Positions 16,705-26,034 of a stretch of 62,952 bases of DNA are shown piece after piece. The stretch lies in contig JALTVI010000069.1 of NCBI GenBank assembly GCA_027049035.1, positions 1 through 62,952 on the forward strand, written 5' to 3'. The translations under genes were made by a program, and so were the position numbers. The stretch comes from Sulfurovum sp. (GTDB lineage Bacteria > Campylobacterota > Campylobacteria > Campylobacterales > Sulfurovaceae). Within the stretch, counting starts at the first letter, position 1. Every line of letters begins with the position of its first letter. The notes beneath the pieces are model-generated. The model saw only the letters and a program-made list of their open reading frames with translations. It was not told the DNA's origin and made no database searches.

Positions 16705-18713
16705 TGTCACGCGTAGTATTCTCTACTTGGAGGGGCGAGTTTATCGACAACCGCGGTAAACCCTCCGACGAGTGGGAGGAATCCGGGTTCAAGCTGCCTG
16801 AGACCTATGACGGCGATACCAAGTCAAAAGCCTTTATCGGATGGGACGGTGTAGCGATCTTCAATGAAGATATCGACGCTGTCGAACTTGCCTCCAAGTA
16901 TGCGGCACAGTATCAGGAGTATTCCGAAGCGTGCGGACGCTGTGCACCGGGACGCTGGGGCGGGCGTATTCTCTACGACCTGCTCGACAAGATCGCAAGA
17001 GGTGAGGGAACGCATGACGATATCGCCCACCTCAAAGAGGTTTCCGAAACGATGATGGCAACCTCCAAGTGTGAGATCGGAAAGACGGTACCAAAGCCGA
17101 TTCTGGATCTGATGGAGCACTACAAGGATCAGTTTGACACCTGTATCGATGCGCAGCAGCCCTCAAAGCACTATGGCGGAGACACCTCCTACATCGCCAA
17201 GGTGACGGCACCCTGTACCGATATGTGTCCGGCGCACGTCGACATCCCCGCTTACATCGAGGGTGTACGCGATATGATCTTTACAGACTCTCTGGCTGCG
17301 ACACGCCAGACGATGCCGCTGGCGCACACTTGCGGACGTGTCTGCCCGCATCCATGTGAAGATGCCTGTCGACGTATGAACCTGGACGAGCCTATCTCCA
17401 TTATGGAGCTCAAGCGTATTGGAGCGGACTACGAGACCGACCATGCGCTCCCGTGGCAGCATCCGTTCGAGGTGCAGCCTCCGCGAAACGACGGCAAAAA
17501 AGTCGCTATTATCGGTGCGGGACCTGCCGGACTGACGGCGGCATACTACCTCGGTATTCAGGGGATTCACGTCGATATCTTCGAAGAGCTGCCTGTAAAC
17601 GGCGGTGAAGTCGCCGTAGGGGTACCGGAGTACCGTATGCCGGTTGACAAGTACAACAAAGATATTCAGCTGGTACTCGATCTGCCTACAGTGCATATCC
17701 ACAACAACCACCGCGTCGATGCCGAGCGTCTTAAAGAGATCGACGCCGAGTACGATGCGACGCTGCTGGCGTTTGGTACGCGACTCTCCAAAAAGGTGCG
17801 TGCAACCAACGAAAACCCGAAGATGAAAGGGTACTGGGGTGCGATCGCTATGCTCGACAAGGTCAACCTCTGGAACAAGTACGGTATCGGCTCACCTGCT
17901 TCCAACGAGCTCAAGGATAAAGTCGTCGTCTGTGTCGGTGGTGGATTCACCTCCATGGACGTGGTACGCTGCTCTATTCGCGAGGGTGCCAAGAAGGTGA
18001 TCATGCTCTATCGCCGTGACGAGAAGACGATCATCCGTAACACGACCTATGAAGAGTATCACGAAGCGGTCGAAGAGGGTGTGGAGTTCATCTTCCACTC
18101 AGCCATCGAAGAGATCTTCGATGACGGTGAGAAGATCACCAAACTCAAGGTTAACCGCTTCGAACTGGTTCCCGACCCCAACGGAGGCAGACCGCAGCTT
18201 CAGAAGATCGAAGGAGCCGACTTCGAGATCGAGTGTGATTACCTGATCCCGGCGGTCTCCCAGGCTGCAGACCTGCAGCTGCTGCCCGAAGAGTGGAACA
18301 TCGAGCTTACTTCGTGGAATACGATCCTGACCAACGGAAGGGATTTTATGAGTTCGCGTCCGGGGCTCTTTGCCGCAGGCGACTGTGAGTACGGCCCGAT
18401 GACCATCGTCAACGCTGTCGGACAGGCGCGCCGTGCAGCATCGGTCATCAGCCGTTACATCTACGACGGCAAGGTGAGCCTGACGGACGAGGAGATCATG
18501 GAAGATCACCTCAACAAGCTCAAGGTCTACGACAAGAATGAGAAGATTACCGGATGGATGCCGGGTCTGCCGCGCGCGGTGAGTGAGAAACTCGGCGTGG
18601 ACGAGCGTAAAGACAACAACAAAGAGGTCAACCTCGGATTTACCGGAGAAGAGGCGATCGCCGAAGCGGAGCGCTGTATGCGTTGTTACTATATCTCAAT
18701 GGTGGCGGTGTAG
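16704..18713 (+). CDS. NuoF-like / GltD-like hybrid flavoprotein (complex I electron-input subunit)
   Basis: 669 residues. The N-terminal part (about 65-145) matches the C-terminal Fe-S helical domain of NuoF (SEACGRCAPGRWGG, C77 and C80; C123 in SKCEIG), but the third cysteine of CxxCxxC is glycine (G83). NuoF's FMN/NADH Rossmann domain is missing. From about 165 it is a full GltD-type module: cysteines at 171, 175, 210, 214, 218 and 222, a FAD motif GAGPAG (271-276) and an NAD(P) motif VGGGFTSMD near 413. It would oxidise NAD(P)H through FAD and pass electrons to NuoG. Lack of a gltB gene and its nuo position argue against glutamate synthesis. The start overlaps the previous stop by one base. 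Confidence 0.85.
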   Translation: MSRVVFSTWRGEFIDNRGKPSDEWEESGFKLPETYDGDTKSKAFIGWDGVAIFNEDIDAVELASKYAAQYQEYSEACGRCAPGRWGGRILYDLLDKIARGEGTHDDIAHLKEVSETMMATSKCEIGKTVPKPILDLMEHYKDQFDTCIDAQQPSKHYGGDTSYIAKVTAPCTDMCPAHVDIPAYIEGVRDMIFTDSLAATRQTMPLAHTCGRVCPHPCEDACRRMNLDEPISIMELKRIGADYETDHALPWQHPFEVQPPRNDGKKVAIIGAGPAGLTAAYYLGIQGIHVDIFEELPVNGGEVAVGVPEYRMPVDKYNKDIQLVLDLPTVHIHNNHRVDAERLKEIDAEYDATLLAFGTRLSKKVRATNENPKMKGYWGAIAMLDKVNLWNKYGIGSPASNELKDKVVVCVGGGFTSMDVVRCSIREGAKKVIMLYRRDEKTIIRNTTYEEYHEAVEEGVEFIFHSAIEEIFDDGEKITKLKVNRFELVPDPNGGRPQLQKIEGADFEIECDYLIPAVSQAADLQLLPEEWNIELTSWNTILTNGRDFMSSRPGLFAAGDCEYGPMTIVNAVGQARRAASVISRYIYDGKVSLTDEEIMEDHLNKLKVYDKNEKITGWMPGLPRAVSEKLGVDERKDNNKEVNLGFTGEEAIAEAERCMRCYYISMVAV

Positions 18714-18714
18714 C

Positions 18715-20997
18715 ATGAGTGTACACAATTCGATCAATACCGGAAAACCGATCACCGTCACGATTGACGGCAAGGAGTGCAAGAGCACATTTGGCAAGAC
18801 CATTCTGGAGATCGCCAGAGAGAACGACATCTATATCCCTACGATGTGCTACCTGACGAAAGTGCAGCCCATCGGTTCGTGCCGAATGTGTGTCGTCAAC
18901 GTCGAGGGTGTAGATGGAATGATCCTCTCCTGTCAGGAGAAGGCAGTCGACGGTGCGGTCATTACGACCAACAACGATGCACTCTTCAAAGAGCGCCAGA
19001 ACATCATGCGCCTTTATGATGTCAACCACCCGCTCGAGTGCGGTGTGTGTGACAAGAGCGGCGAGTGCGATCTGCAGAACAAGACAATGGAGTTCGATGT
19101 CGATGCACAGCACTTCACCGCGCGCGACCAGCACAGACCGGTGGAGAACTGGGGCTATGTCTCCTACGATCCGGCACTCTGTATCATGTGTGAAAAGTGT
19201 GTGCGCGTCTCTACGGAGATCACCGGCGATGAGGCGCTCAAAGTGAAGTTCGGCGGCTACGGCTCGACGATCATCAACGTCAAACAGGAGCGCAACTACG
19301 CTTCACTAGGCGAAGCGGCGGCGGTCTGTCCCGTGGGTGCACTGGTGCAGACGCACTTCAAGTACACGGCAAACGCCTGGGAGCTCGAGAAGATTCCATC
19401 TGCCTGTCCGCACTGCGGCGGCGGGTGCCAGATGTACTACGAGGTCAAGCACGACAAGATCTACCGTGTCACCAACGAGTTCGAGTTTACGAACCTCTGC
19501 GGTGCGGGACGCTTCGGCTACGACTATGCCAACGAAGGCGTAACCAAAGATGAAGAAGCTTTCAATACGGCGGTAGAGGCATTCAAAAAAGCTGACAGTG
19601 TCATCTTTGCACCGCAGATCTCCAACGAAGAGGCGCTGATTCTCCAGAAACTCAAAGAGAAGCTTGGTTTCAAGCTTGTCTGTCACGAAGCATGTGCCTA
19701 CCAAAAGTTTATGGAAGCGTATGCCAAAGTCAGCGGCAAAAATATTTACGGCGGAAACCTCAAGGCACTCTCCGAGTCGCAGGGGGTCATCGTGCTTGGA
19801 ACACGCATCAACGACGATTCGCCGACGGTGAAGTACCACATCAATATGGCGAGCAAATGGCAGCGTGCGCGTGTAGCCTATATGCACCCCATCGAAGATG
19901 GCGAAATGCAGCATATCGTTACACAGTTCATTAAGTATGAAGCCGGAAGCGAAGAGGGAGCTGTCGCACTGCTGGCGCACACCCTGCTTGCCGATGCCGA
20001 TATTCCAGAAAGTGTGCGAAGCGTACTGGACGATCTTGATATCGGCAACCTGAGTGCCGAGAGCAACATCGGTGAAGAGGAGCTTGAAGCGCTGCGCAAG
20101 TCACTGCTGAAGCGCCACGGCTTCTCACTGGTGGTGGGGGAAGACCTCTATGCCCATCCGCGTGCCGAGCAGATCGCTGCATGGGTGGCACTGCTTGAGC
20201 GTTATGCCGGGTTCAATGTTATCTGTGTACCGCCGGCAGGCAACGCGATGGGTGTTTCGCTGATATGCGATCTTGATGAGGCAGCCGAAGGCAAAACCGT
20301 CGGCTACAACGTCAAAGGCGACTTCACCCTCTCCGCACTTGGAGACGGCGATCTGGATATGCCCGCACTCAACCAGCAGGAGGGGACACTGACAACGGTG
20401 GACAAGCGTGTCGTACCGATGCATGTGGCGCTTCCGTATGGCGGGTATGTGCTCAACGATATCGCCAATGCACTGGGGCTGAAGGCAACCTACACGATCG
20501 ACTATACCGAGCAGCTTCCGCAAACTGCCGGCTTCAAAGCCGCAGCCTTCGACGATCTGCCCGAGTATTTCGACATGGTAGGAAACGAACACCGCGGTTA
20601 CCTGCTTGAGCCGCAGAGTGTGGCCCAGGAGCTTGCTCTTGAAGAGGTAGGCGAACTCGATACCTTCGACGGCGCGGTGGTCTACCGCTGCAACCCGGAA
20701 AACCACTTCTCGCCGTTTACGGCGAAATCACCGCTGCTGGATGAGGAGGCGGTACTGACCGGTTCGCAGCAGTTTGCGACAGTGACGAAGCTGAAAGACG
20801 GCGAGCGCATCTGCTTTGAGATAGACGGAGTACGCTTCGAACGCGTGTTTAAAATCGACACAGAGATGAAGGGAACGATCGCGCTTAACCCCACGTTTGA
20901 CATGGGATTAAGTGCTTCTTTGCTATCCTCTTACAGATTTAGCAGACTGTCATTTGAGAAGTGCAACAACGACAAGATAGGAAACAACGATGAGTGA
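18715..20997 (+). CDS. nuoG: NADH-quinone oxidoreductase subunit G, first copy
   Basis: About 760 residues from ATG 18715, one base after the upstream stop; the open frame extends further 5' but inside the neighbour. It shows the [2Fe-2S] ligands (MCYLTKVQPIGSCRMC), the His-Cys cluster motif HPLECGVCDKSGECDLQ, a ferredoxin-like pair (CIMCEKCVRV and CPVGAL) and the N7-type motif CPHCGGGCQ. A molybdopterin-type fold with no cofactor signature follows. It carries electrons from the flavin subunit to NuoI. It overlaps the second nuoG by 8 nt. Confidence 0.93.
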   Translation: MSVHNSINTGKPITVTIDGKECKSTFGKTILEIARENDIYIPTMCYLTKVQPIGSCRMCVVNVEGVDGMILSCQEKAVDGAVITTNNDALFKERQNIMRLYDVNHPLECGVCDKSGECDLQNKTMEFDVDAQHFTARDQHRPVENWGYVSYDPALCIMCEKCVRVSTEITGDEALKVKFGGYGSTIINVKQERNYASLGEAAAVCPVGALVQTHFKYTANAWELEKIPSACPHCGGGCQMYYEVKHDKIYRVTNEFEFTNLCGAGRFGYDYANEGVTKDEEAFNTAVEAFKKADSVIFAPQISNEEALILQKLKEKLGFKLVCHEACAYQKFMEAYAKVSGKNIYGGNLKALSESQGVIVLGTRINDDSPTVKYHINMASKWQRARVAYMHPIEDGEMQHIVTQFIKYEAGSEEGAVALLAHTLLADADIPESVRSVLDDLDIGNLSAESNIGEEELEALRKSLLKRHGFSLVVGEDLYAHPRAEQIAAWVALLERYAGFNVICVPPAGNAMGVSLICDLDEAAEGKTVGYNVKGDFTLSALGDGDLDMPALNQQEGTLTTVDKRVVPMHVALPYGGYVLNDIANALGLKATYTIDYTEQLPQTAGFKAAAFDDLPEYFDMVGNEHRGYLLEPQSVAQELALEEVGELDTFDGAVVYRCNPENHFSPFTAKSPLLDEEAVLTGSQQFATVTKLKDGERICFEIDGVRFERVFKIDTEMKGTIALNPTFDMGLSASLLSSYRFSRLSFEKCNNDKIGNNDE

Positions 20998-23467
20998 AGT
21001 TAAAACAGTAGAGAATATGGTCTCCATCACGATCGATGGTACGACCTATCAGGCGAAAGAGGGAGAGTACATTCTCAACGCGGCACGCGCGAACGATGTA
21101 TTCATCCCTGCGATCTGCTACCTGACACGATGCAGCCCGACACTGGCATGCCGCCTCTGTCTGGTAGAAGCTGACGGCAAGCAGGTGTACGCCTGTAACG
21201 CCAAAGTCAAGGACGGCATGGAGATCACGGTCGATACACCGAACATCCTTGAAGAGCGCCGTGCGATCATGGAGGTCTACGATGTCAACCACCCGCTGCA
21301 GTGCGGTGTGTGTGACAAGAGTGGAGAGTGTGAGCTTCAGAACTATACGCTGGAGCTGGCAGTCGATTCGCAGAGCTATGCGATTCCTGACACCAAGCGT
21401 GAGGTAAAAGACTGGAGTACGGTACTGCACTACGATGCAGGGCTCTGTATTGTCTGTGAACGCTGTACGACTGTCTGTAAGGATATGATCGGCGATGCGG
21501 CGATCAGTACGACCAAAAGAGGCGGTGAGCCTCTTGACAAGGCGTATAAAGAGACGATGCCCAAAGATGCCTACGCAATGTGGAACAAGCTGCAAAAGTC
21601 GATCATCGCGCCAAGCAACGGTACCGACTATACCAACTGTTCGGATTGTGGTGAGTGTACGGCGGTCTGTCCTGTAGGTGCACTGACAGGACGAGACTTC
21701 GTTTACACGTCGAATGCGTGGGAGCTCGAGCGTGTACCGGCTACCTGTGCACACTGCAGCTCCGGATGCCAGATCTACTACGAGAAGAAGCACACTTCCG
21801 TCTTTGACAGAAGCGAGAAGATCTACCGCGTCACCAACGAGTGGAACTATGTCTCACTCTGCGGTGCGGGACGCTACGGGTACGACTTCGAGAACAGAGT
21901 GGAGGGCAAAGACGAAGCGGCATTCAACGCAGCCGTTGAAGCCTTCAAAAAAGCGGAGACGATCCGCTTCAACTCGGTCATCACCAACGAAGAGGCGCTG
22001 ATGCTTCAAACACTCAAAGAGAAGATGGGCTTCAAGCTGGTCAACCCCGATGCGAGAGCGTTCCAGAAGTTCCTGGGTGCCTATGCGAAAGCGGCGGGAC
22101 AGTCACTCTACAGCTACGACTTCAAAGAGGTGATGGTGACAGACTTCGTGATCAGCGTGGGTGCGTCTCTGCGTAACGACAACCCCAACGCGCGTTATGC
22201 GTTCAACAACATCCAGAAGATGAACAAGGGTGCGGGACTCTACTTCCACCCTGTAGGTGACAACCTTGTGCCGACATTCGGAAAGAACATCGAAGTCTTT
22301 ACCCATAAAGTTGGCCTTGAAGAGGCGGCACTCTATCTTGTACTCGACCTCTTTGCCGACAAAGAGAAGCTTCCCGAAGATGTCAAGTCCTACCTCGAGA
22401 GCTTCAAGAGCACAACAACGAAAACCGTCAAAGAGAAGGTGATGAAAGAGGTTACCGAGACGGTGATCGACGAAGAGACGGGTGAAGAGAAGCAGGTGAC
22501 CAAGAAGGTGCCTGAAATGGTTGAAAAAGAGATCACTATCGAGAAGAACGGACTGGTAGAACTGCTTGGAAAAGAGAGCGATGCCTTCGATGCCGCCTTC
22601 GAGAAGATGATGAAGAAGAAAGAGAGCTTCTCGATGATCGTCGGTGAAGATCTCTACTTCCACGACAGAGCGGAGAATATCGCGAAGCTGATCGCACTCA
22701 TCGAGCAGACATCGCCGGTACGTGTCGCGATGATCCCGCCAAAGACCAACTCTCTGGGTGTAGCACTTATCTGTGATCTTGACGATGAAGCGACAGGCTA
22801 CACTGTCGGTTACAACGAGAACGGAGATTTCAGACTCTCTGCGCTGGGTGACGGTGACCTCGATATGCCTGCGATGAATCAGCAGGAGGGGACACTGACC
22901 AACATGCACAAGCGTGTCACACCGACCAACGCGGCACTGGAATACAACGGCTACGAGCTCAACGATCTGATGAAAGTGCTCGTCGGTGCGCCGGAGCTGA
23001 CAGTGGATTGGACAGAGAAACTTCCTGTAGAGAAAGGTTTCAGAACAGCGAAGTTCGACGACCTGCCAAACGGCTATCTCAACGACGGTACCGAAAACCG
23101 CGGCTATGCGCTTGAGAACATCACGTGCGAAGCCGAAGCGATTGCGGTAGAGAAGATCGATGAGAACGGTGTGCTTGAAGGTGAGATCGTCTACCGATGC
23201 AACCCTCAAAGACAGTTCAACGACTTTACCGACAAAGCGCACGAGATATTCGAAGGTTTCGGACTCTATGCCGCACCCGAAAAAGCCAAGGCGCTTGGTG
23301 AAAAGGTCGAGATCGACTTCGGCGGCAAGAGCATCACTGTAGATGTCATCGAAGATGAGCGTATGGAGGGCGATATCACCGCACTTGCAGACTTCAAGAG
23401 CGAAGCGGATGTCTACAGCCTCTTTGGGCCGTCGCGCTACAGAAAAGTAACGATAAGAAAGGTGTAA
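20990..23467 (+). CDS. nuoG: NADH-quinone oxidoreductase subunit G, second copy
   Basis: 825 residues, paralogous to the preceding gene, with the same cluster motifs: ICYLTRCSPTLACRLC, HPLQCGVCDKSGECELQ, CIVCERCTTVC, CSDCGECTAVCPVGAL and CAHCSSGCQ. Unlike copy 1 it has a charged Lys/Glu/Thr-rich insert around residues 480-520. Both copies share the C-terminal features GDGDLDMPA(M/L)NQQEGT and VYRCNP. Two tandem nuoG genes mean either two serial Fe-S subunits in one complex or alternative isoforms. The ATG lies inside the end of copy 1. Confidence 0.93.
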   Translation: MSEVKTVENMVSITIDGTTYQAKEGEYILNAARANDVFIPAICYLTRCSPTLACRLCLVEADGKQVYACNAKVKDGMEITVDTPNILEERRAIMEVYDVNHPLQCGVCDKSGECELQNYTLELAVDSQSYAIPDTKREVKDWSTVLHYDAGLCIVCERCTTVCKDMIGDAAISTTKRGGEPLDKAYKETMPKDAYAMWNKLQKSIIAPSNGTDYTNCSDCGECTAVCPVGALTGRDFVYTSNAWELERVPATCAHCSSGCQIYYEKKHTSVFDRSEKIYRVTNEWNYVSLCGAGRYGYDFENRVEGKDEAAFNAAVEAFKKAETIRFNSVITNEEALMLQTLKEKMGFKLVNPDARAFQKFLGAYAKAAGQSLYSYDFKEVMVTDFVISVGASLRNDNPNARYAFNNIQKMNKGAGLYFHPVGDNLVPTFGKNIEVFTHKVGLEEAALYLVLDLFADKEKLPEDVKSYLESFKSTTTKTVKEKVMKEVTETVIDEETGEEKQVTKKVPEMVEKEITIEKNGLVELLGKESDAFDAAFEKMMKKKESFSMIVGEDLYFHDRAENIAKLIALIEQTSPVRVAMIPPKTNSLGVALICDLDDEATGYTVGYNENGDFRLSALGDGDLDMPAMNQQEGTLTNMHKRVTPTNAALEYNGYELNDLMKVLVGAPELTVDWTEKLPVEKGFRTAKFDDLPNGYLNDGTENRGYALENITCEAEAIAVEKIDENGVLEGEIVYRCNPQRQFNDFTDKAHEIFEGFGLYAAPEKAKALGEKVEIDFGGKSITVDVIEDERMEGDITALADFKSEADVYSLFGPSRYRKVTIRKV

Positions 23468-23468
23468 T

Positions 23469-24521
23469 ATGGAAGTAGTAAGCTATAGAAACGTCGAGAC
23501 GTTCGTACAGCATATCCCTGAAGTGACCGCGCTTGGTGTGTGGATCAAGGCGATCATCATCCTTGCGGTCATCTCTGCGATTGCCGGATTCGGTACCTAC
23601 GTCGAAAGAAAGGTGCTCGCGTTCATGCAGCGAAGACTGGGGCCGATGCATGTGGGACCGTATGGACTGCTGCAGATTATCGCTGACGGTATCAAACTCT
23701 TTACCAAAGAGGATATCGTACCGCAGAATGCCAACCGGTTCATCTTTATGGTCGCACCGGTCATCACTGCTGCAACTGCCTTTATCGCGCTTGCGGCGGT
23801 ACCGGTCTTTCCTGACTTCACGATCCCTGAATGGATCCCGGTGATCGGCGGTACATTCGTGCCTTCCATCGCCTCAGACCTCAATGTCGGTATCCTCTTC
23901 GTACTCGGTATGATGGCGGCAGGTCTCTACGGACCGCTGCTTGCAGGTATGGCACAAGCGAACAAGTGGGGTATCATCGGTGCAGCGCGTACGGCGATCC
24001 AGTTCCTCTCCTACGAGGTGGTTACAGGGCTCTCCATTCTTGCACCGATCATGATTGTCGGTTCCCTTTCGTTTGTCGACTTCAACGCGGCACAGGCTGG
24101 CGGTGTCGCCAACTGGCTTGTATGGAAGCAGCCGGTAGCATTCATTCTCTTCCTCATCGCAGGATTTGCCGAAACCAACAGAACGCCGTTCGACCTGCTC
24201 GAGCATGAAGCGGAAGTGGTTTCCGGATATGCGACAGAGTACTCCGGAATGCGCTGGGGTATGTTCTTCATCGGTGAGTACGCCAACATGATCACGATCT
24301 CCGTTATCGCGGCGATCGTCTTCCTTGGCGGATACAGCACAGAGGGGCTTGGATGGCTCTGGATCATGCTGAAGATCGCATTCTTCTTCTTCCTGATGCT
24401 GTGGGTAAGAGCAGCATGGCCGCATGTCAGACCGGACCAGCTGATGTGGCTGTGTTGGAAAGTGCTGATGCCGATCGCGGTAATCAACGTCGTGATCACC
24501 GGTATAGTGATGATGGTATAA
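23469..24521 (+). CDS. nuoH: NADH-quinone oxidoreductase subunit H
   Basis: 350 residues with eight predicted spans. It connects the membrane and peripheral arms and lines the quinone tunnel. Signature ERKVLAFMQRRLGP is at about 44-57, and the conserved loop AETNRTPFDLLEHEAEVVSG is in the second half. Starts 1 nt after the nuoG2 stop. Confidence 0.97.
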   Translation: MEVVSYRNVETFVQHIPEVTALGVWIKAIIILAVISAIAGFGTYVERKVLAFMQRRLGPMHVGPYGLLQIIADGIKLFTKEDIVPQNANRFIFMVAPVITAATAFIALAAVPVFPDFTIPEWIPVIGGTFVPSIASDLNVGILFVLGMMAAGLYGPLLAGMAQANKWGIIGAARTAIQFLSYEVVTGLSILAPIMIVGSLSFVDFNAAQAGGVANWLVWKQPVAFILFLIAGFAETNRTPFDLLEHEAEVVSGYATEYSGMRWGMFFIGEYANMITISVIAAIVFLGGYSTEGLGWLWIMLKIAFFFFLMLWVRAAWPHVRPDQLMWLCWKVLMPIAVINVVITGIVMMV

Positions 24522-24530
24522 GGAGCAGTC

Positions 24531-25154
24531 ATGGGTTTAGAACAATTTAAAAACAGAAACGTCGGACAGCAGGAGTATGTACTGCTCGATCTCGAGCATA
24601 CGCCTCAGACTCCGATGGGAAAATTCAAACAGGTGGTCAAGCGTACCTTCAAGCCGGAACTGTTTGTAGGACTTGGCGTCACGATGCGCGAAATGATCAA
24701 TGCGCTCTTCAAGGGACAGATGCACACCATCAAGTACCCTTTCGAGAAGCTGCCGATCTCACCGCGCTACAGAGCGATCCATGAGATGCTCAGACTGCTC
24801 GAGAGCGGCCACTACCGCTGTATCGGATGCGGACTGTGCGAAAAGATCTGTATCTCCAACTGTATTACGATGGATACCCGTTACGACGAGAACCAGCGTA
24901 AAGAGGTGAGCGAGTATACGATCAACTTCGGACGCTGTATCTTCTGCGGATACTGTGCGGAAGTGTGTCCGGAGCTGGCGATCGTCCATGGACCGCGCTA
25001 CGAGACGGCATCGGAGCAGAGAGCGAGCTTCTCACTCTTTGAAGACATGCTTACACCGATCGACAAGCTCAACCTGCAGCAGGAGTACGACGGCTTTGGT
25101 GCCGTGACGCCTAATGCGGATGAGAACATTAAAAAAACGCCGTTAGCGTATTAA
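24531..25154 (+). CDS. nuoI: NADH-quinone oxidoreductase subunit I
   Basis: 207 residues with two [4Fe-4S] ferredoxin motifs, CIGCGLCEKICISNC and CIFCGYCAEVCP, which hold N6a and N6b and pass electrons from NuoG to NuoB. In the first motif CxxxCI replaces the usual CxxxCP. RBS AAGGAG. Confidence 0.97.
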   Translation: MGLEQFKNRNVGQQEYVLLDLEHTPQTPMGKFKQVVKRTFKPELFVGLGVTMREMINALFKGQMHTIKYPFEKLPISPRYRAIHEMLRLLESGHYRCIGCGLCEKICISNCITMDTRYDENQRKEVSEYTINFGRCIFCGYCAEVCPELAIVHGPRYETASEQRASFSLFEDMLTPIDKLNLQQEYDGFGAVTPNADENIKKTPLAY

Positions 25155-25163
25155 GGAGAACAT

Positions 25164-25733
25164 ATGTATGAAGCTATAGCCTTTTACCTCTTTTCGGCAC
25201 TGACCATCGGGCTCTTCCTTATTACGGTAATGAGCAAGAACGTCCTCTATGCGATGACGTCACTGGCCGCGGGAATGGTACTGATTTCGGGATTCTTTTT
25301 TATCCTCGGAGCGGACTTCCTCGGTGTGGTCCAGCTGATCGTCTATGTCGGAGCGGTCATGGCACTCTACTCGTTTGCGATGATGTTCTTCGATGCGACA
25401 CGTGACATCAAAGAGAAGAACACACCTGCGTCACTGGTCTTCCTGCTTGGCGGACTCAGTGCGCTGGTACTGGTACTGATGTTCGCAGGTCCGATCCACT
25501 CCGAAGCGATCCAGGCGCTCTACCCGATGCACGAGGGTGTGGGCAACGCACAGGATGTCGGTATCGTGCTCTTTACAAAGTACCTTGTACCGTTCGAAGT
25601 AGCCGCAGTGATGCTGCTGGTTGCAATGATCGCAGGTATCATCCTCGCCGGTAAAAAGATGGATCAGAGTTTGACCAAAGATACCAGCGTCGATGACGAA
25701 GATGAAATACTCAAACAAAAGGATGCAAAATGA
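25164..25733 (+). CDS. nuoJ: NADH-quinone oxidoreductase subunit J
   Basis: 189 residues with five hydrophobic spans; the conserved span around QLIVYVGAVMALYSFAMMF (about 55-73) is diagnostic. The C-terminal tail after residue 165 is charged. Membrane-arm subunit beside NuoK. Overlaps nuoK by 4 nt (ATGA). Confidence 0.95.
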   Translation: MYEAIAFYLFSALTIGLFLITVMSKNVLYAMTSLAAGMVLISGFFFILGADFLGVVQLIVYVGAVMALYSFAMMFFDATRDIKEKNTPASLVFLLGGLSALVLVLMFAGPIHSEAIQALYPMHEGVGNAQDVGIVLFTKYLVPFEVAAVMLLVAMIAGIILAGKKMDQSLTKDTSVDDEDEILKQKDAK

Positions 25734-26032
25734 TTGGCCTCTCACACTATCTGATCGTATCGGCGATCCTCTTCTCTATCGGCCTGATGGGTGTACTGAG
25801 AAGAAGAAACCTGCTGATGCTCTTTTTTGCGACCGAGGTGATGCTCAATGCGGTCAATATCGCGTTTGCGGCGATTTCACACTATTACAACGATCTGACA
25901 GGCCAGATGTTCGCATTCTTCATCATCGCCATTGCGGCAAGTGAAGTGGCGGTCGGTCTGGGTATTCTGATCGTTCTGTATAAAAAACACGGCAGTCTCG
26001 ATCTCGATGATCTTGCAACGATGAGGGGGTAA
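25730..26032 (+). CDS. nuoK: NADH-quinone oxidoreductase subunit K
   Basis: 100 residues, three spans, with the proton-channel glutamates in FFATEVMLNAVNIAF (about 33-47) and ASEVAVGLGI (about 67-76). Normal size for the family. Translationally coupled to nuoJ. Confidence 0.96.
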   Translation: MIGLSHYLIVSAILFSIGLMGVLRRRNLLMLFFATEVMLNAVNIAFAAISHYYNDLTGQMFAFFIIAIAASEVAVGLGILIVLYKKHGSLDLDDLATMRG

Positions 26033-26034
26033 GC

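Noticed and set aside
16704-18713. Glutamate synthase small subunit (gltD)
   Set aside because: No gltB is present, the N-terminus is a NuoF Fe-S domain, and the gene lies inside the nuo operon in the nuoF position.
22103-23242. A 379-codon minus-strand open frame opposite nuoG copy 2
   Set aside because: No recognisable domain, no RBS, and it lies wholly within a conserved gene.
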